43,894 nt of DNA from Ministeria vibrans ATCC 50519 (lineage: Eukaryota; Opisthokonta; Filasterea): positions 1 to 43,894 of the forward strand of contig CALSCP010001564.1 of NCBI GenBank assembly GCA_943704425.1. The letters run 5' to 3'. A model generated the notes under the pieces. It was not told the origin of the DNA. It saw only the letters and a program-made list of their open reading frames with translations, and did no database searches. The position numbers and the translations under genes were made by a program. This document shows positions 11,407 to 27,700 of this stretch, in pieces (the stretch's first letter is position 1; every line of letters begins with the position of its first letter).

Positions 11407-12449
11407 ATGACCTGCTCAGCCTCATGCAAGTCATGGTGGCGCTACCCCACCAAATGGCTGTACCACGCGACGTCCAGTGAGAAGGCAGGCCTCGCCACTT
11501 CGCCAATTTTGAACCGGTTTATCTTTTTGATTTGGGTACGTTTCACTCTCAGTCTCTCTCTCTCTCTCTCTTTCTCTCCGACTTTAACGCGTCTCGCGCG
11601 CGCCTGTTGCGCCTCAGAGACTCGCAATTGCCTGCTACATGTTCGGGTGGCTGGTCGTGTCGATGGAGGACGGCATGGAGTCGGGCAAGTGGTTTATCTA
11701 CTTGACCAACTGGGGGTTTGCCGCGACCATCGTCTACTTTGTTTTGGCTGCTGCCGTCACAGTGCGCTACAATTTCACCCCGGCGCTGCGCGACATGTCG
11801 GTTTATGACAACTTGGATCTGGCCCAGCAGACGAAACACGCCGCAAACTCGTCAGATCCCGAGGCGCCCATTGTGGTTGGCAGTCCGGACGACCTTGAGC
11901 AGCCGCAGAAGCTCCCCTGTGACTTTGCCGCGACTTTCTGCGCCCTTGCCGTTGCCAGCACCGTCGCGGTCACCATCACGCTTGCCTACTGGATCCTTTT
12001 GTATGTCCCAGGAATGACCGTAAGCACTCTATTACTCATCAGCTCTTTAGTACACACTCCAAATGCATCTCTCGTCGCTTCCTCTTCTGTAGCCCCTTTC
12101 GGGAATCAACGTCAACACACACCTCATCAACTCGATCAGCATTCTCATTGACATCACTTTGTCGGGCGCCCCCTTTCGTCTGCCACACATCATCGTCAAC
12201 TTTGTTTTTGGCGTCGTCTATGTTCTCTTCACTGTCATCTACTGGCGTGCCGACCCCGCCAACAACATTGTCTACTCCGTCCTCGACTACAACACCGATC
12301 CAACCATGGCCGCCGTCTACGAGCTGTGCATTCTCTTCCTCCTCATGCCCGCCCTCCATGCCCTCCTCACCCTCTATGCCTTTGTGCGCGATCGCTATTT
12401 GCATCGCCTCCAGTGCTGCTGTGCAACGCAGACGGGCACTTATGCCTGA
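11407..12449 (+). CDS. Rolling stone-like multi-pass membrane protein, 295 aa
   Basis: Three exons: 11407-11535, 11618-12019 and 12093-12449 (stop TGA). All junctions are phase 0. There are about six to seven hydrophobic segments. Features of the rolling-stone (rost) family, shared by animals and plants, include the WFIYLTNWGFAATIVYFVL segment and a pair of His-containing helices. The first of these has NVNTHLINSISILIDITLSG, followed by PFRLPHIIVNFVFGVVYVL and VIYWRA. Drosophila rost is needed for myoblast fusion, but the molecular role of the family is not established, so no function is claimed here. The C terminus is a short basic tail with a Cys pair (LQCCCATQTG). It follows BUD32 on the same strand with about 170 bp between. 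Confidence 0.75.
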
Positions 12450-13287
12450 GCTGCAGGCCCCCCTCCCTCCTTCCAAACTAAAGCAGCGCTATTCGTGTCT
12501 TGTCTTTATGTAAAGCAACGTCATTCTTATTCTAAACACTTTGCTCGAAGTCAGAATCGTGATCAAGAAGTTTCACATAGTTGTCAATAGAGCGCACTCG
12601 ATACCTTTTGAACCACTCACAAGCTAAAACCTCATCGCACACAGTAAACCACCCACACTACAGACTACAGTCACGACTTACCATCTGGCTCTCGTTTGGC
12701 AGCGCGGGAGAGCTACACGTGTGTGAAACGAACGCAAAACGTCGCAAAAACGTCTCGTGTACTAAATGTTATTCACGAAATGATCGAATATCAATCAAAT
12801 TTCCCACTTCTTCTTTTTTTTTTTTGTGTGTGTTTTGTTTTCTTTTGTGTGTGTGTTTCTTTTCGTGTGTGTCTTGTGTCTTTCATCTCTCTGTGTGTCC
12901 TTCTTTTTCTTATGCCTGTGTAACTTGTTTCGTCTCTTTCTCATTTCCCTCAAACGTAAGTCACTCGTCCCATCGCAATGCGCTCTCCCTTCCGCCCCAT
13001 TGCCGCACCAACCCCCCCTCACCAGCTGCTGTCGCCCCATCCCACCCGCCTGCGCCTCCCCCACCCCCTCCTTCCCTTAGGCTCATGGCGACCGTTGCAA
13101 AAANNNNNNNNNTTTTTTTTTTTACTTTTTTCGGATCGTTTTCTCGACTTCCAACGCCGTTCATCTCGCTCCTTCTCCTTGCCCTTGAGAAGCACTCTGC
13201 AACACTCTAGTCGTCGTGCCGGAACCCAGCGCTCTTGTCAACCGCATTTGATTCTCATTTTCCGCTTTTTTCTTTTTTTTTTCTAGA
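12450..13287. other. Cyclin 5' region with probable 5'UTR intron and a 9-N gap
   Basis: No coding gene is seen in this stretch. A GTAAGT donor at 12956 and a pyrimidine-rich TTTTTTTCTAG acceptor ending at 13286 suggest a 5'UTR intron. It would place the cyclin ATG (13288) one base into the second exon. The intron is C/T-rich with TG-rich runs upstream (12825-12900). Nine Ns at 13104-13112 mark an assembly gap, flanked by A and T homopolymers. Confidence 0.5.
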
Positions 13288-13440
13288 ATGCCTCTTCGCT
13301 CTGACACTGCTGTGAGTGTGCCGGCGGCGCTGCTGCCCTCAAACTACATCCCATCGTCTATGTATGCCATTGACTTCAACGGCGGCTCGCGCTTCCAATG
13401 TGGCTCGGCACCCGTCTCGAATGCATATCCCCTCTGGCAT

Positions 13441-13486
<46 letters not shown>

Positions 13487-13496
13487 CTTGCCTCCC

Positions 13497-13529
<33 letters not shown>

Positions 13530-13785
13530 CCTCCACCACCCACCGCCTCCTCCACCACCACCATCATCAACTGCCTCTCACCACCACGCACAGTTTCATC
13601 AGCAACGGGTGGGTGTCATTTTGGCGGAGCAACAGCGGCAGCAGCAGCAAATTCATGTTCAACAGCAGTTGCAGTCCGCTCCCCCCACCTCAATGTATCA
13701 GCCTCCGCTGGCGTCGCTCGAGCATGCTCCTCGACCCACCTACCCAGTTCCCACTCCGGCCTACGCACCGCAACAACAACAACAA

Positions 13786-13824
<39 letters not shown>

Positions 13825-15098
13825 CAACAGGAGCGTTGGTCGCAGTCGGGTATTGGAATGTCGCCATGTGCTGGCTGGCAATCGTCGGGTCACTCTTCCA
13901 TCGAGAGCACCCCCGCAGGTACACCGGGCGGCGCTGTCTTTGCCGATAGCGCCGTTGTCATGGTCGTGCAGCAGCAGCAACAACAGCAGCCAGCACAACC
14001 TATGATGCGCCTGCCCATGGCACCCCTTCCGCCCCGTTCCACCTTTGGCCCGCGCGTGTCGGCTCCCGTTTTTGTCACGGGCACCTCCGCAGGTGTTGCA
14101 ACCAACCCACTGATGCGTCAGCCTGCGTTTGCACCGACTGCCATGCAGACACCACCGCCGTCGCCAGCCATGCGTTTCTCGCCAGCGGCCACGGTCTGTC
14201 CCACACCAACGGCGAGTGCGCCACTCGAACGAACGCGTCTTCTCGAGAATATGCTCGACCGCGAAGAGGAGTTTATGCCCACAAGCGAGTTTCTCCATCG
14301 TGTGCAGCGCAGTGCCGTCACGCCCGAGATGCGCCGTGACACACTTCTGATGTTGCGTCGTGTCAGTGTGCACCTCTGCTCGCACATGGACACATTTGCG
14401 CATGCGGTCCAGCTCTTTGACCGCTTTCTTTCCAAGGTGCGCGTGCGCGACTCGCACCTGCGTCTCATTGCGGCGACAGCCTTCCTTGTCGCAAGCAAAC
14501 TCGACGAGGTGTGGAACCAGCATGCACCGCCCAAGGACCTCTGCGTGGCCATGGGCGGCGAGTTCACCGCCAACGACATTGTGCGCATGGAGAAGATTAT
14601 GCTCAACAAGCTCGAGTGGCAAGTGTCGTCCATCTCAAGCCATGCCTTCCTGCACCAGGTTACACTCGCCCTGGTTCACGCCGGTGCCAACGCTGATTTT
14701 GTCCGCTCCTCCCTCGTTGCCCGTGCCGAGCGTTTCATCGACTCCGCACTCTGTCTCTACGACTTTGCCTGTTTCCGCCCCTCTACCATTGCCGTCGCCT
14801 CACTGGTAAATACCACTATGATCAATGTTTTTTTCTTTTCTTTTTTTTGTCGTTTTGTTACGAAACTGTATTTTTGTGTCTGCCTCACACTTGCTCACAC
14901 AACGCCTACTTACACACACACTCTCTCTCTCTTCCTCACCCTACACAGAGCTGCACCTTTGCGCTGATGGGTCGTCCCATGTGGGCGCAAGTCTACGACC
15001 TCTGCGACTGCTCTGCCTACGATCAGGACATCGAGTGCTGCTCTCAAATGATGCGTGTCATGCTCGCTGACCTTTTTACCCCTACCTCTCCCTTTTGA
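13288..15098 (+). CDS. Cyclin (D/B-type box) with long polyQ N terminus, 555 aa
   Basis: Two exons: 13288-14805 and 14949-15098 (stop TGA), phase 0. Residues 1-310 are disordered, with three polyglutamine blocks (about 13441-13485, 13498-13529 and 13771-13821) and Pro/His-rich stretches. From about residue 311 a cyclin N-box follows: LLENMLDREEEFMPTSEFL, a helix with RRDTLLMLRRVSVHLC, then FAHAVQLFDRFLSK (helix 2 with the LxDRFL motif). LRLIAATAFLVASKLDE, GEFTANDIVRMEKIMLNKLE and the W of EWQVSSISSHAFLH are diagnostic of cyclins. A second, looser box runs to the C terminus. The best match by pattern is D-type cyclins (CDK4/6-like partners, G1 control). A Leu-x-Cys-x-Glu Rb-binding motif is not evident. 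No PEST region is obvious. Glutamine runs could make it aggregation-prone or regulatory. Confidence 0.85.
13441..13821. repeat. CAG/CAA trinucleotide repeats encoding polyQ
   Basis: Three blocks lie in the cyclin coding sequence: about 15 pure CAG at 13441-13485, about 10 CAG at 13498-13529, and CAA followed by pure CAG at 13771-13821. The uninterrupted CAG runs make length polymorphism likely. Confidence 0.95.
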
Positions 15099-15410
15099 GG
15101 TTCCTATGTGTTGTGTTTCGATTGTCTGGAAAAGGAAAACCCAAAAAAAATGTGATCCCCAAACAAACCAAAAAATGAGAGAAAAAGCCAAAAACAGAAA
15201 TTCGAGAGAATGAGAGTTTTTTTTTCTGTATGTAACTTTGCACTTTTTATATTGTGTGTTTCTCTTTGTTTTACTCTGTGCATGTGCAGAGAAAAGAAAG
15301 AAAAGCGAAAACAAAAAAAGAGAGAAAATAAAAAAACAATACTTTTATTTTTTTTGCTGGAGAACCAAGTTTAATAAGACGTTTTGTTTAATGTTTTATT
15401 ATTATTATTA
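15099..15410. other. Convergent 3' region of cyclin and zinc transporter
   Basis: No gene is seen. This is the spacer between two convergent stop codons. It is A/T-rich with AATAAA-like signals near 15327 on the plus strand and TTTATT-type signals on the opposite strand. Both transcripts probably end here. Confidence 0.6.
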
Positions 15411-19339
<3,929 letters not shown>

Positions 19340-19563
19340 TGACAGGGTCCGCGGGAAAGGCGGCAGGCGGAAGCGGTGGACGGGCCCGAAAAATTCGGTG
19401 GGAAAGTTATTTGACTGATAAGTGATAACTGAAATTTCAAATTGATTCGTAAAGATTTAGATCAATTTTCTTGGTTTAGTTTGCAGACGTTTGCTGACTT
19501 TGATCTTGCTGAGCAGTAAGCAAGAGGTCTCAAGTTTGCTTTCTGAGTTCTGACTGATTTTCA
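19340..19563. promoter_or_regulatory. Divergent promoter between SLC30A5 and KATNIP
   Basis: 224 bp separate the two start codons. It is AT-rich and contains TTTGATC at 19499-19505 and a related AGATCAA at about 19459. Promoter role is inferred from divergent orientation. Confidence 0.4.
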
Positions 19564-22500
19564 ATGGAGGTCACAACGGTAATGAAACAAACAGTTGTCA
19601 CTCAGAGTCAACTTTTGCATTTTCAAATTCTTTCAACCTACCGTAAACTTAGACGCAAACGATGTACACTCGTCCATGCCATCACTCCGCCCCTCACTCT
19701 ATCTCTGATCCTCCACCCCAATCTATCGCTTCATCTCGTTCTTTCTTGCCCATTCTAATGTTATTGACGTATTGTCTAAATAATGTTGTTGACGTTGTCT
19801 CACTCGTTTGCAGACGCACAGGGACATTCCCGCCGGTTACGACGTCTACTTGGCTCGGTTACAAGAGCGAAACCGTCAGCGACGGCTTGAGCGAGAGAAA
19901 GACACAGAGGCTCGGGCGCTAGAGCAGCGCGAACGAGGATTCAACGTATTTCTCAACGGCTCAAACTGTCGCGCTCCAAAACCGCGTTCGACTCTCGTAT
20001 CAGCGGCCACGGCCGACCGGTCGTTTACGCGCGACCCACGCTCGGCCGCACCTGCTCCGTCGCGTGTGCCTCGTTCGCAGTCATCATCGGGACCAAATGC
20101 CAAAGTGGCAGTGACAGCGGCAACTCATGCTGCGTCGTCGTCGCGAGGCTGGCATAGCAACGCCGACCGTGCATTGACTCCTGCATCTCCATTATCACAG
20201 CTTGCTGGCAAACCCAACGACATTGGCGTCGTCGACGACAATATTGACGAAGAGTTCCCGCCGCCCTCAAGCTCACCGCAGTACTCTAGCGTCACCTCCA
20301 CCGCCTCCTCCAAATCATGCACTAGCGACAAGAGTGTCCGCGATGACACTCTGTTTCAATCTGTGTCCGCCTACAACGACGACGGCAACGATGGCGACGG
20401 CGACAATGTGCAGCAACAGCAACAGCAACAGCACCAACAACAGGAGGTAGTGGTCGACACAGCAGCACCCACAGCCATCCCTGAGGAGCGTGCACGCACT
20501 GCCACCCTTCGTAAACGCACTCTTTCTGGCAACGGTGACGCAGTCTATTCAAAAACAGCTCACTCCAGAGCCGCCGCCAACCCATTTCGCAAACCACGTT
20601 CGACTACGAATCAGCAGCAGCAACAACAACAACAACAACAGCCTGAACGAGGTACACCACTTGTGTTCGCAACGCATCACTATCACTCACTTTTTCATGC
20701 GTGTTCTAGAGGATACGCCTCGCACGCCTATACGCACACCCACTCCTCAAACAGAACCTGCACACATTGCCACCACCACGTCACAAGCGGGACCACAGTG
20801 GCTACAACGTGCACTCACCAAAAGCAGTACAGCCACCGACCCAATCAGCACTGCTACACAGCACTTGGTGTTGTTCCCCCCACCACACATCCGGCGCATT
20901 CCCATGGGCGACACACTCAGTATCAACATTCTTTCGACACACGGCGACCCTCACTACGTTGGTCTTTCCGGCATTGAAATCCACTGTGCTCTCACAGGCG
21001 CTCTCATTCATCCGTCGCGCGTCTCAGCTACTCCTTTCGATCTCAATGTTCTTCCGGGCGTCTCAGGGGACCCTCGAGTGCCCACCAATCTCTTCAATGG
21101 CCACAATCGATCCACCGACGACTCTAACATGTGGCTCATCCCATTCACGCGCGGCTCATCACACCTGCTGACCATTCAATTGCCACAGCGCATTCGCATT
21201 GCACAACTCAGACTATTCAACTACAATCGGAATGTGCGCGACACGCGAAGAGGCGCAAAGACTGTCCGAATGGAACTCAACGGGCGAAAGGTATACACTA
21301 AGTTTTACAAAAAAAAGTTGTATTTTTTGTTACGGGGTTTCTTTTTTAATTTGCATTACTCCACGGCATAGTTGTTTGAGGGAGACATTGCGCGAGCAAG
21401 AGGACACGACAACGAAATTGGCGATGTGCTGTTGTTTACGCGGGAACGGAGTGTGCTAGAGCGCGTTGAGAAGAACGACCCGCTGTTTGTGTGGCCCGAT
21501 CAAGTGAGTGATTCTCGGATCCGGAGGGAGGAAGAAAAGGAGGAGCGAGGAAAAAGGACGAGTACGAAGTGTGAAGAGGAGTCGGTGACGTCGAGAGCAC
21601 ACAGGGAGTTGATTGCTCCTCACGAGCAATCAACTGTGGTGACAGAGAAGGAACAGCTGATTAAGATGACGTTTTATGCCAGTCCGAAAGCAACTGTGAT
21701 TGCAGTGAGTCGCATTGTGTGTGAGGGGAGTGACGGGCAGGCAATTGCGTTGGGAGTGCGGGATGTCCGGGTAAAAGGAGCGGGAAAGGCAGTGTATGGC
21801 AGTGCATATGGATTGGTGACGGGGAAGGGATTATGCTACGGAGCAAATTGGCCATTGGTTGTGCATGTGCGGGTGAGGAAGGAAGAACTACGACAGGAAG
21901 AAGAAGAAGATGACGTATTAATGATGGTGAAGAGAGTGAGGATTGAGTGTGGGTTGCACGAGCGTTTTGGCGCAGATTGCGGAGCCGATCGAGTGGAAAT
22001 TGTGGTGCGTCACCGAGAGAAAGTGATTGGAAGGGTAGAGGAAAAATTGTCGAGTGGCGAAGGTGAAATGAGACTGACTAATATTCAGAGTGGTCATGAG
22101 ATGAAGTTGGCACATTCTGCAATCAGTGATCATGAGAAATCAACTGGACGAGTCTGTGCAAGTCGATACGAACCAGTACTAATGCCAGTGGGACGAGTGT
22201 TGGAGCTGCGAGTCGGAAACGATTCTGATTTCGTACGTGAAAAACAAAAAGAAGAATATATTGTTGTGATTTTGTTTTCTTTTTGTAGATTGGACTGGAA
22301 AAGATTGAGATTGAGAGGGAAAATGGAGTGAGAATGAACGGAAGGGTAGTAAGGAGAAGAGCAGTGGAAGGAGCAGAAGAAATGAACGAAACAGAGTGGA
22401 AATGGAAAAGGATTGATTTGAGGGTAAACAACAACAAAACAAAATAATAATAATAATAATAATAATAATAGTACTGTTATTATTATTGTTATTATTATTA

Positions 22501-22971
22501 TTATTTATAATGATGCTTATTCCTATTATTATTTTTTATAATGTCTTGTTTGATAATGAGTACAGCTCTCGATTATCTATGTATTTTCTTATTCCTATTT
22601 TGTTTTAGAAACCTGTGAGAATTAGGTTTGAGTTTGATGAACCAATCACTTTGTGCGTAATTTCTCTGTGGAACCACCAAACTTGTCCAGTCAAAGAAAT
22701 TCAGGTCAAAAAGTCACAAAACCAATAGCAATTTAATTTTTATTTTTATGTTCATGTTGATGTTTAGGTTCGAGTGGATGGATTTGTGGTGTTTGAAGGG
22801 ACACTGCGTGGCAGAGTGAAAGGAAAACAAGACATTTCCTTTGCGGGAGTAACGTCACGTCGAACTGTGGGCAGACCGGAAGGACAAGAGAGAGAGGAAG
22901 CGGATGGAGAAAGGGTGGAGGAACAACCAGTGCGGTTTGTGAACGACGGAAAAGTGTACAATTGCCAATAA
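19564..22971 (+). CDS. KATNIP: Katanin-interacting protein (KATNIP/KIAA0556), about 909 aa
   Basis: Seven exons: 19564-19578, 19814-20651, 20710-21290, 21372-22232, 22289-22423, 22609-22704 and 22768-22971 (2730 nt, phases agree). KATNIP binds microtubules and katanin at the ciliary base; human mutations cause Joubert syndrome. The N-terminal signature PAGYDVYLARLQERNR and LEQRERGFNVFLNG is conserved with animal KATNIP. A long Ser/Gln-rich linker (polyQ at about 20617-20643) precedes the first DUF4457 block, with IRIAQLRLFNYNRNVRDTRR, RGAKTVRMEL and LFEGDIARARG. The C-terminal repeat of the domain gives KPVRIRFEFDEPITLCVISL, WNHQTCPVKEI and VRVDGFVVFEGTLRG. It is shorter than human KATNIP (about 1600 aa), with fewer or shorter repeats. 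The 15-nt first exon is fixed only by ATG, donor and phase. A GTGAGT at about 21504 inside exon 4 could be an unused or alternative donor. Confidence 0.85.
22442..22508. repeat. (AAT)n-(ATT)n inverted microsatellite in KATNIP intron
   Basis: About eight AAT units run into a short spacer and then ATT units. The stretch is self-complementary and lies just inside intron 5 (22424-22608). Confidence 0.85.
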
Positions 22972-23013
22972 TATATATAAAAAATTATTATTATGATTTA
23001 GACGATTTATTTT

Positions 23014-24411
23014 TTACTTCTTTCGGGCTAACATTTCCCTCTGAATCCGCTCAAATTCCATATCACCCAAAGGATCGTCCAGAATTTCACCATTTCCGTG
23101 TTTAGCACTCAGTCTGATCACACATCACGCACACGAGAGAGAGAGGAAGGGGAGAAGAAACAAAGAGAAGAAAACAAAGTGAGAAAGAGGAAGAGGAGAA
23201 GAAAACAAAGTGAGAGAGAAGGAGGAAGAGGAGAAAAAAGAAACAAAAGTGGTTGGAGAGAAAAAATAATATAAGCAGTCAAACAACAAAACAAAAAAGA
23301 AGACATCGACAATAAAATAATAACAGTAATGACTATTCGTTTCGAATCATTACCTCTGAAGCAAATCGGCATTTCTCGTTTTGCTTCGCATTGCGACTAA
23401 ACCCAACAGGTCATTTCCCGTTCCCTTTTGCTTCTTCTTCCCTAAAATCTCTTTCTCCAGTGCTTTTGCTTCGTTCGCCTGCAATGAACAAATATTTAGA
23501 CTCGTTTTTTTGTAGTGGAAGAATAACAAACCAAACGATTAACAACTCACTTCTTGTGCTTGTTTCCGTTTTTTGGTCTGTTGAGCGCGTTTTGAGAGAG
23601 ATTTGAAGAAAATGGGATATTCGGGAATTCCGTTTGAGTCAATTGCAGAACGCACAATGGCCCGAAAACGATCCTCGTCCGAATCTGCACTGCACATCAC
23701 ATTGTCTATCACACTCTGCATATCTCCTTCAAACTCAAGATACGCCTCAATTAGATCGTTCGTCTACGAAAGTGTGTGGGAAGCATATTTTTTCAGTGTG
23801 CGAACTTGAGAACAACATTATTTTGATGTTTCCAACCTCTTCTTCGCTAAATCGATACGCTTTATAGAATGCGTCAATGTCTTCCTTGAGCACTCGTGAG
23901 TCGACCGTAGGCTGACTGCCAAATCCACCTTTTCAGAGTGAGCACCAAAGGAGTCAGAAAGGGTGAAAGAGGCTCAACGCTCACACGTAGCACACGAGGA
24001 CTTTGCGAGAAATCCGTACGTTTCAAACACTACTAAATGTTCATACCAGTTGTGTCGTAGAGCGCGCGAGTGTCCTCATTGCTGAGAAGCTCGTGAATGC
24101 GGTTTAGCGCTTGAAATTTGACACGACCTGATTCGCGCAAGTCCTACAGACGCAAATGCGGGTCATTTGAGGCTGTCCAGGCGGCGCGTCGGAGCTTACC
24201 GCAGACAAACGGTCTGGATGGCACGTGAGCGCAAGTTTGCGAAACGAACGACTGATTTTTTTTCGGGTTGAGCGAACGGAAAAAATCGCATTTTTGGCGC
24301 GAACCTAATTTGAGTTGGTTCAGCGCTCTTTTCGACGCCAAGCACGGCGTAAAGATCTCGCGTGCCAAAAATCGTTTCGACCTCTGCAAGAAAGTCTGCG
24401 GAGTTGTCCAT
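23014..24411 (-). CDS. DNAJC9: DnaJ homologue subfamily C member 9 (DNAJC9), 261 aa
   Basis: Seven exons: 24411-24305, 24251-24200, 24143-24047, 23928-23837, 23763-23551, 23478-23354 and 23113-23014 (786 nt, phases agree). DNAJC9 is a histone H3-H4 chaperone that recruits HSP70 through its J domain. The J domain lies at residues about 15-85: RDLYAVLGVEKSAEPTQ, SFRKLALTCHPDRLSA (intact HPD), FQALNRIHELLSNEDTR and ALYDTTG. The histone-binding part follows: LKEDIDAFYKAYRFSEEE, DLIEAYLEFEGDMQSVIDNV and a Lys-rich tail (AQQTKKRKQAQE). The total length is almost the same as the human protein (260 aa). The ATG at 24411 (MDNSADFLAEVETIFGTRDL) was chosen over more upstream in-frame starts because it matches the family N terminus. 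Its stop is only 42 bp from the convergent KATNIP stop. Confidence 0.92.
23131..23262. repeat. GA-rich dispersed repeat in DNAJC9 intron
   Basis: GAGAGAGAGGAAGGGGAGAAGAAACAAAG followed by two copies of GAAAACAAAGTGAGA. It lies within the intron 23114-23353 and resembles the repeats at 1-105, 3085-3182 and 18588-18786. Confidence 0.7.
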
Positions 24412-24760
24412 GTCAGAGGAGAGGGGAGAGAGAAGATGAAAAAACTGAAAAAAATAATCATTAATCGTACTATTTGATCTGAATAATTCAAAGATCAATT
24501 AATAAACGTCTCAGTGTGAATTGTGAAATCTGTGAAAAGTGAGACAAAACATTCAGCAACTATACACTGCAAAGACCTGAGGAGGCCGATATTAAAGGCC
24601 AATAATCTAATCTCCGGTGACCAAACGACTCAACAGAAAAAAGTGCTATAGTGCAACACACTAAAACGATTGTATTATTATTATTATTATTATTGTTGTT
24701 GTTGTTGCTTTTATCTCTAGGGTACTATACCGAGTACTATTTCAAACACCGAAAAAGGGT
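24412..24760. other. Spacer between DNAJC9 start and gene A1 stop
   Basis: No gene is seen. TTTGATC (24473-24479) and its complement-like AAAGATCAATT lie 60-90 bp upstream of the DNAJC9 ATG. A compound (TTA)n(TTG)n microsatellite occupies 24672-24717. Homology to the second cassette starts only at about 24749 (AAAAGGGTTTACTTGACGAG, also at 35630). Confidence 0.6.
24672..24717. repeat. Compound (TTA)n(TTG)n microsatellite
   Basis: TTA units change into TTG units in one tract. The same compound order occurs at 32975-33043 in gene D1. Confidence 0.9.
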
Positions 24761-27700
24761 TTACTTGACGAGAATGGCGGCAATCATAGCATCACCCCCA
24801 ACAAGTGGACCGGCAGTGACAAGGCCATCTTCTGCAGAAGACACGGATGAAGTGGACCTGTCGCGACCCATTGTGTGGGCGTCCGTAAGCACTGCACCTG
24901 CACGGTGCTTTGTGGCGTTGATGCCAAGCACGGCGTGCAGAGCGGCAGTGGACGACTTGGAACCGGGTGACGCGGAGGCGGAGGCGACGGCAACGCCACT
25001 GCCTGTGCGACCACGCCCTTGGTCTCGAATCGCGTCTACGGCGGTCCTTACAAGCTCATCCACCACCGTACACGTCGCTTGTCCATGCAAGATGTCTGTG
25101 TTGGAAAGTGCAAGAGCGTCGCCACACCACTGACCGTCGTGTAATTTGAAGTGCCTAAGTAAGAGTAGAAAGCAAGACGTGTCATGAAGACGTAATTTCT
25201 CCCAAACGATCAAAAATACACACGCGTACTGGCTGAAACGGCGAGAGACAATAGAGAGAACAGTATTGGACGGGACAGGATGGACAGCAACCTCTGGTTG
25301 GCCCTGGGAACTGGGGCTAATACGGGACGAGCCCGAAGCACTGAGGGTCGACGTGTGGCCGGTGCGTACGTCTGTCGCCAGTAAGGTGTTGGAGCCAATG
25401 CGGAAGGAGACGGCGCATCCCTCAAGCGACGATGACGTCGCTGGGAACACCCGGACACACATCAAGTCGCAGGCACAGCCGGGCAGGGACAAACCATCCG
25501 ACTCATACTTGACCATCTGAAAGAGCAGTTGGCCCAGCTGCGCGTGATACTCGGGCGCCAAGAGCGCATCAAGATCGAACAGGGCCATGACAACGGTCGC
25601 TGCCTGCGCCACAATACGCGCCAACTGCCGCTGCATACTCACCAGCTCACTGTCCTGTGACTCTCCGTCGACCACCACCATCACATACGAGTCGTCGCGT
25701 GCCAGCTACAGTACTCATTAAAACGAGTCTCATTCATTCAACCTCTCAAATATTGTGCAGTGCACTTACTCGGTGACCGTAGACAACGCCACAGAGTGGG
25801 ACCTGCGAGTTGGGAAGACTGGTGTGCTGAGCGCCAACACGATGATGAGTGGATCCCATGAGAGCACAGAAGGGACCCAGGGCACTCGCAGCATCAGCAG
25901 CACCTGACGACTGAGACACCATAAAGAAGCGCGACTGAGAGCGCACCGACGCATCGCGATCCCACATAGGCACATACGCCAGCTTGGACGCTGCATGGCT
26001 CGCCACACGCACGTCCACATCCTCAAGTGCATGGCCCTCCAGCGCAGTCGGCTCAAACAGCAGCGCCGCAATCCAGAACGACATGCACCCATTGCCAAAG
26101 ATGGTCCGCTTCAGAACGTTGCATCGTGGCTTCCACATGCGCTCAATGTCGACGTTCTTGCCACTCTACATCAAGAAAAGAAATGAAAAGCGCGATTCAC
26201 ACACTCACTCACTTACACACATCCCCCAAATTTACCTTTCTCAGACGAGCAAGCGTGAGCGAAGATGCCGCACGAATGACAATGTTGTACGGATCAAAAT
26301 CGTCTTCACCATTGCGCTCGCGTGCCGAGGCAATAACCATAGAGAGAGTGCGCGAAATATACTCGGAAATGTCTTGTGGTAAGGCACCGCGCACAAAGAT
26401 CAGTGTACGTTTGCGCGGGAAGTCGGACACATCAACAAAGTCACGTGAGGGTGGCCAGGTGTTGGTGAGGTACGCAAGAAGCATTTCGTCCAGGATGGGA
26501 CTTGGCGGCTCGTCAAGGGAGACCAGTGTGACACCCATTGATGTCGCAGACGCTGCCGCAGCTGTTGCAGCTGCAAGTTCCGTAAACTTTGCGCCCTCGG
26601 GGTATTGCGGCGCAGAGATGGACCGAGGCATTGGGTGGAGAGAAGAGTCGGCAGCAGGAGGCAGCATGTTGCTGCTGCTGCTGCTCTCGGACGGCCTTGC
26701 GCCAGTGCCGCCTGCAAATGATTGCATGCACTGCTGAAGCCGATCTTGGACGCTCAGTGAAGCGTTCAGCAGACCAATGTGCGGGTTGGGCGACGCAGGC
26801 ACACCCAGCAGTGATGCAACCTGTCTGCAAAGACAGAACACAAACAAAGATGAACATGACATGCGCACTCTTGTATTCTTCGAAAGGACTTACTTTTCGT
26901 GCTCTGCTGTGAGCAAGAGACAACGGCCGAGATCGTCCTGAACACGCTGAACATACTGATCAAAGGAGACGCGGTCGAGTTTGGAGCGCATGGCATTGTT
27001 GACAATAGCAACGCGATCAAGACGGCGCTCGAGTCCATCGGCAATGTCAAGTGCATTGACAAAGTTGACCTGCCACTCTTTGCTCAACTGCGCCACACTA
27101 CCCGTCTTGTACGAGCCGTAAATGTGCGCACGACCGGCGGTCACCACCTCCTGCACTGCCTGCCGTAGCTCCTTGGAGATGGCAAGGTTCGTCGAGAGAA
27201 AGCGACGGAACTGACGAGAGAACACACGACGCACAGTCAATCAGCAGCGGAAATACACACACAGAAAGACAGAGATGCAAACAACAACACCTTACTGAAT
27301 CATGACAAATGCCAAAGACAAAAAGCTCACCGCCACTGCCGGAGAGACGATGGAACTGGTCGGCAAGCAGTGTGTTGCAGGCATACATGTTGGCGATGGC
27401 GTGAAGACGCACAAAGGCATGAGCGGTGTCGGGNNNNNNTCCTCGGGCCGACGCAAGTGGTCCATGTTCATGTCGGGACGGGCTTTGGTGTCGTTGAGGG
27501 CGTGCATGAGAAAGCGTACAATGTCATGGAGGATGGCGCGGTTCTTCTGGCCGAGCGTCTGCAGCTGCTCGCGCACTGTGTTGGAGCACATGGTGCGATA
27601 AATGGCCGGAATAACACCCCCTTCGAGGATCCGCTCAAGCTCCAGAAGAATCTTGCGCATCGAATAATCGTGCTCGTTGGAATTGGACCGCTTCTCGTTA

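Noticed and set aside
13316-14622. Poly-Ser, poly-Ala and antisense poly-Leu frames in the cyclin gene
   Set aside because: These are alternative frames of CAG repeats; the polyQ frame connects to the cyclin box.
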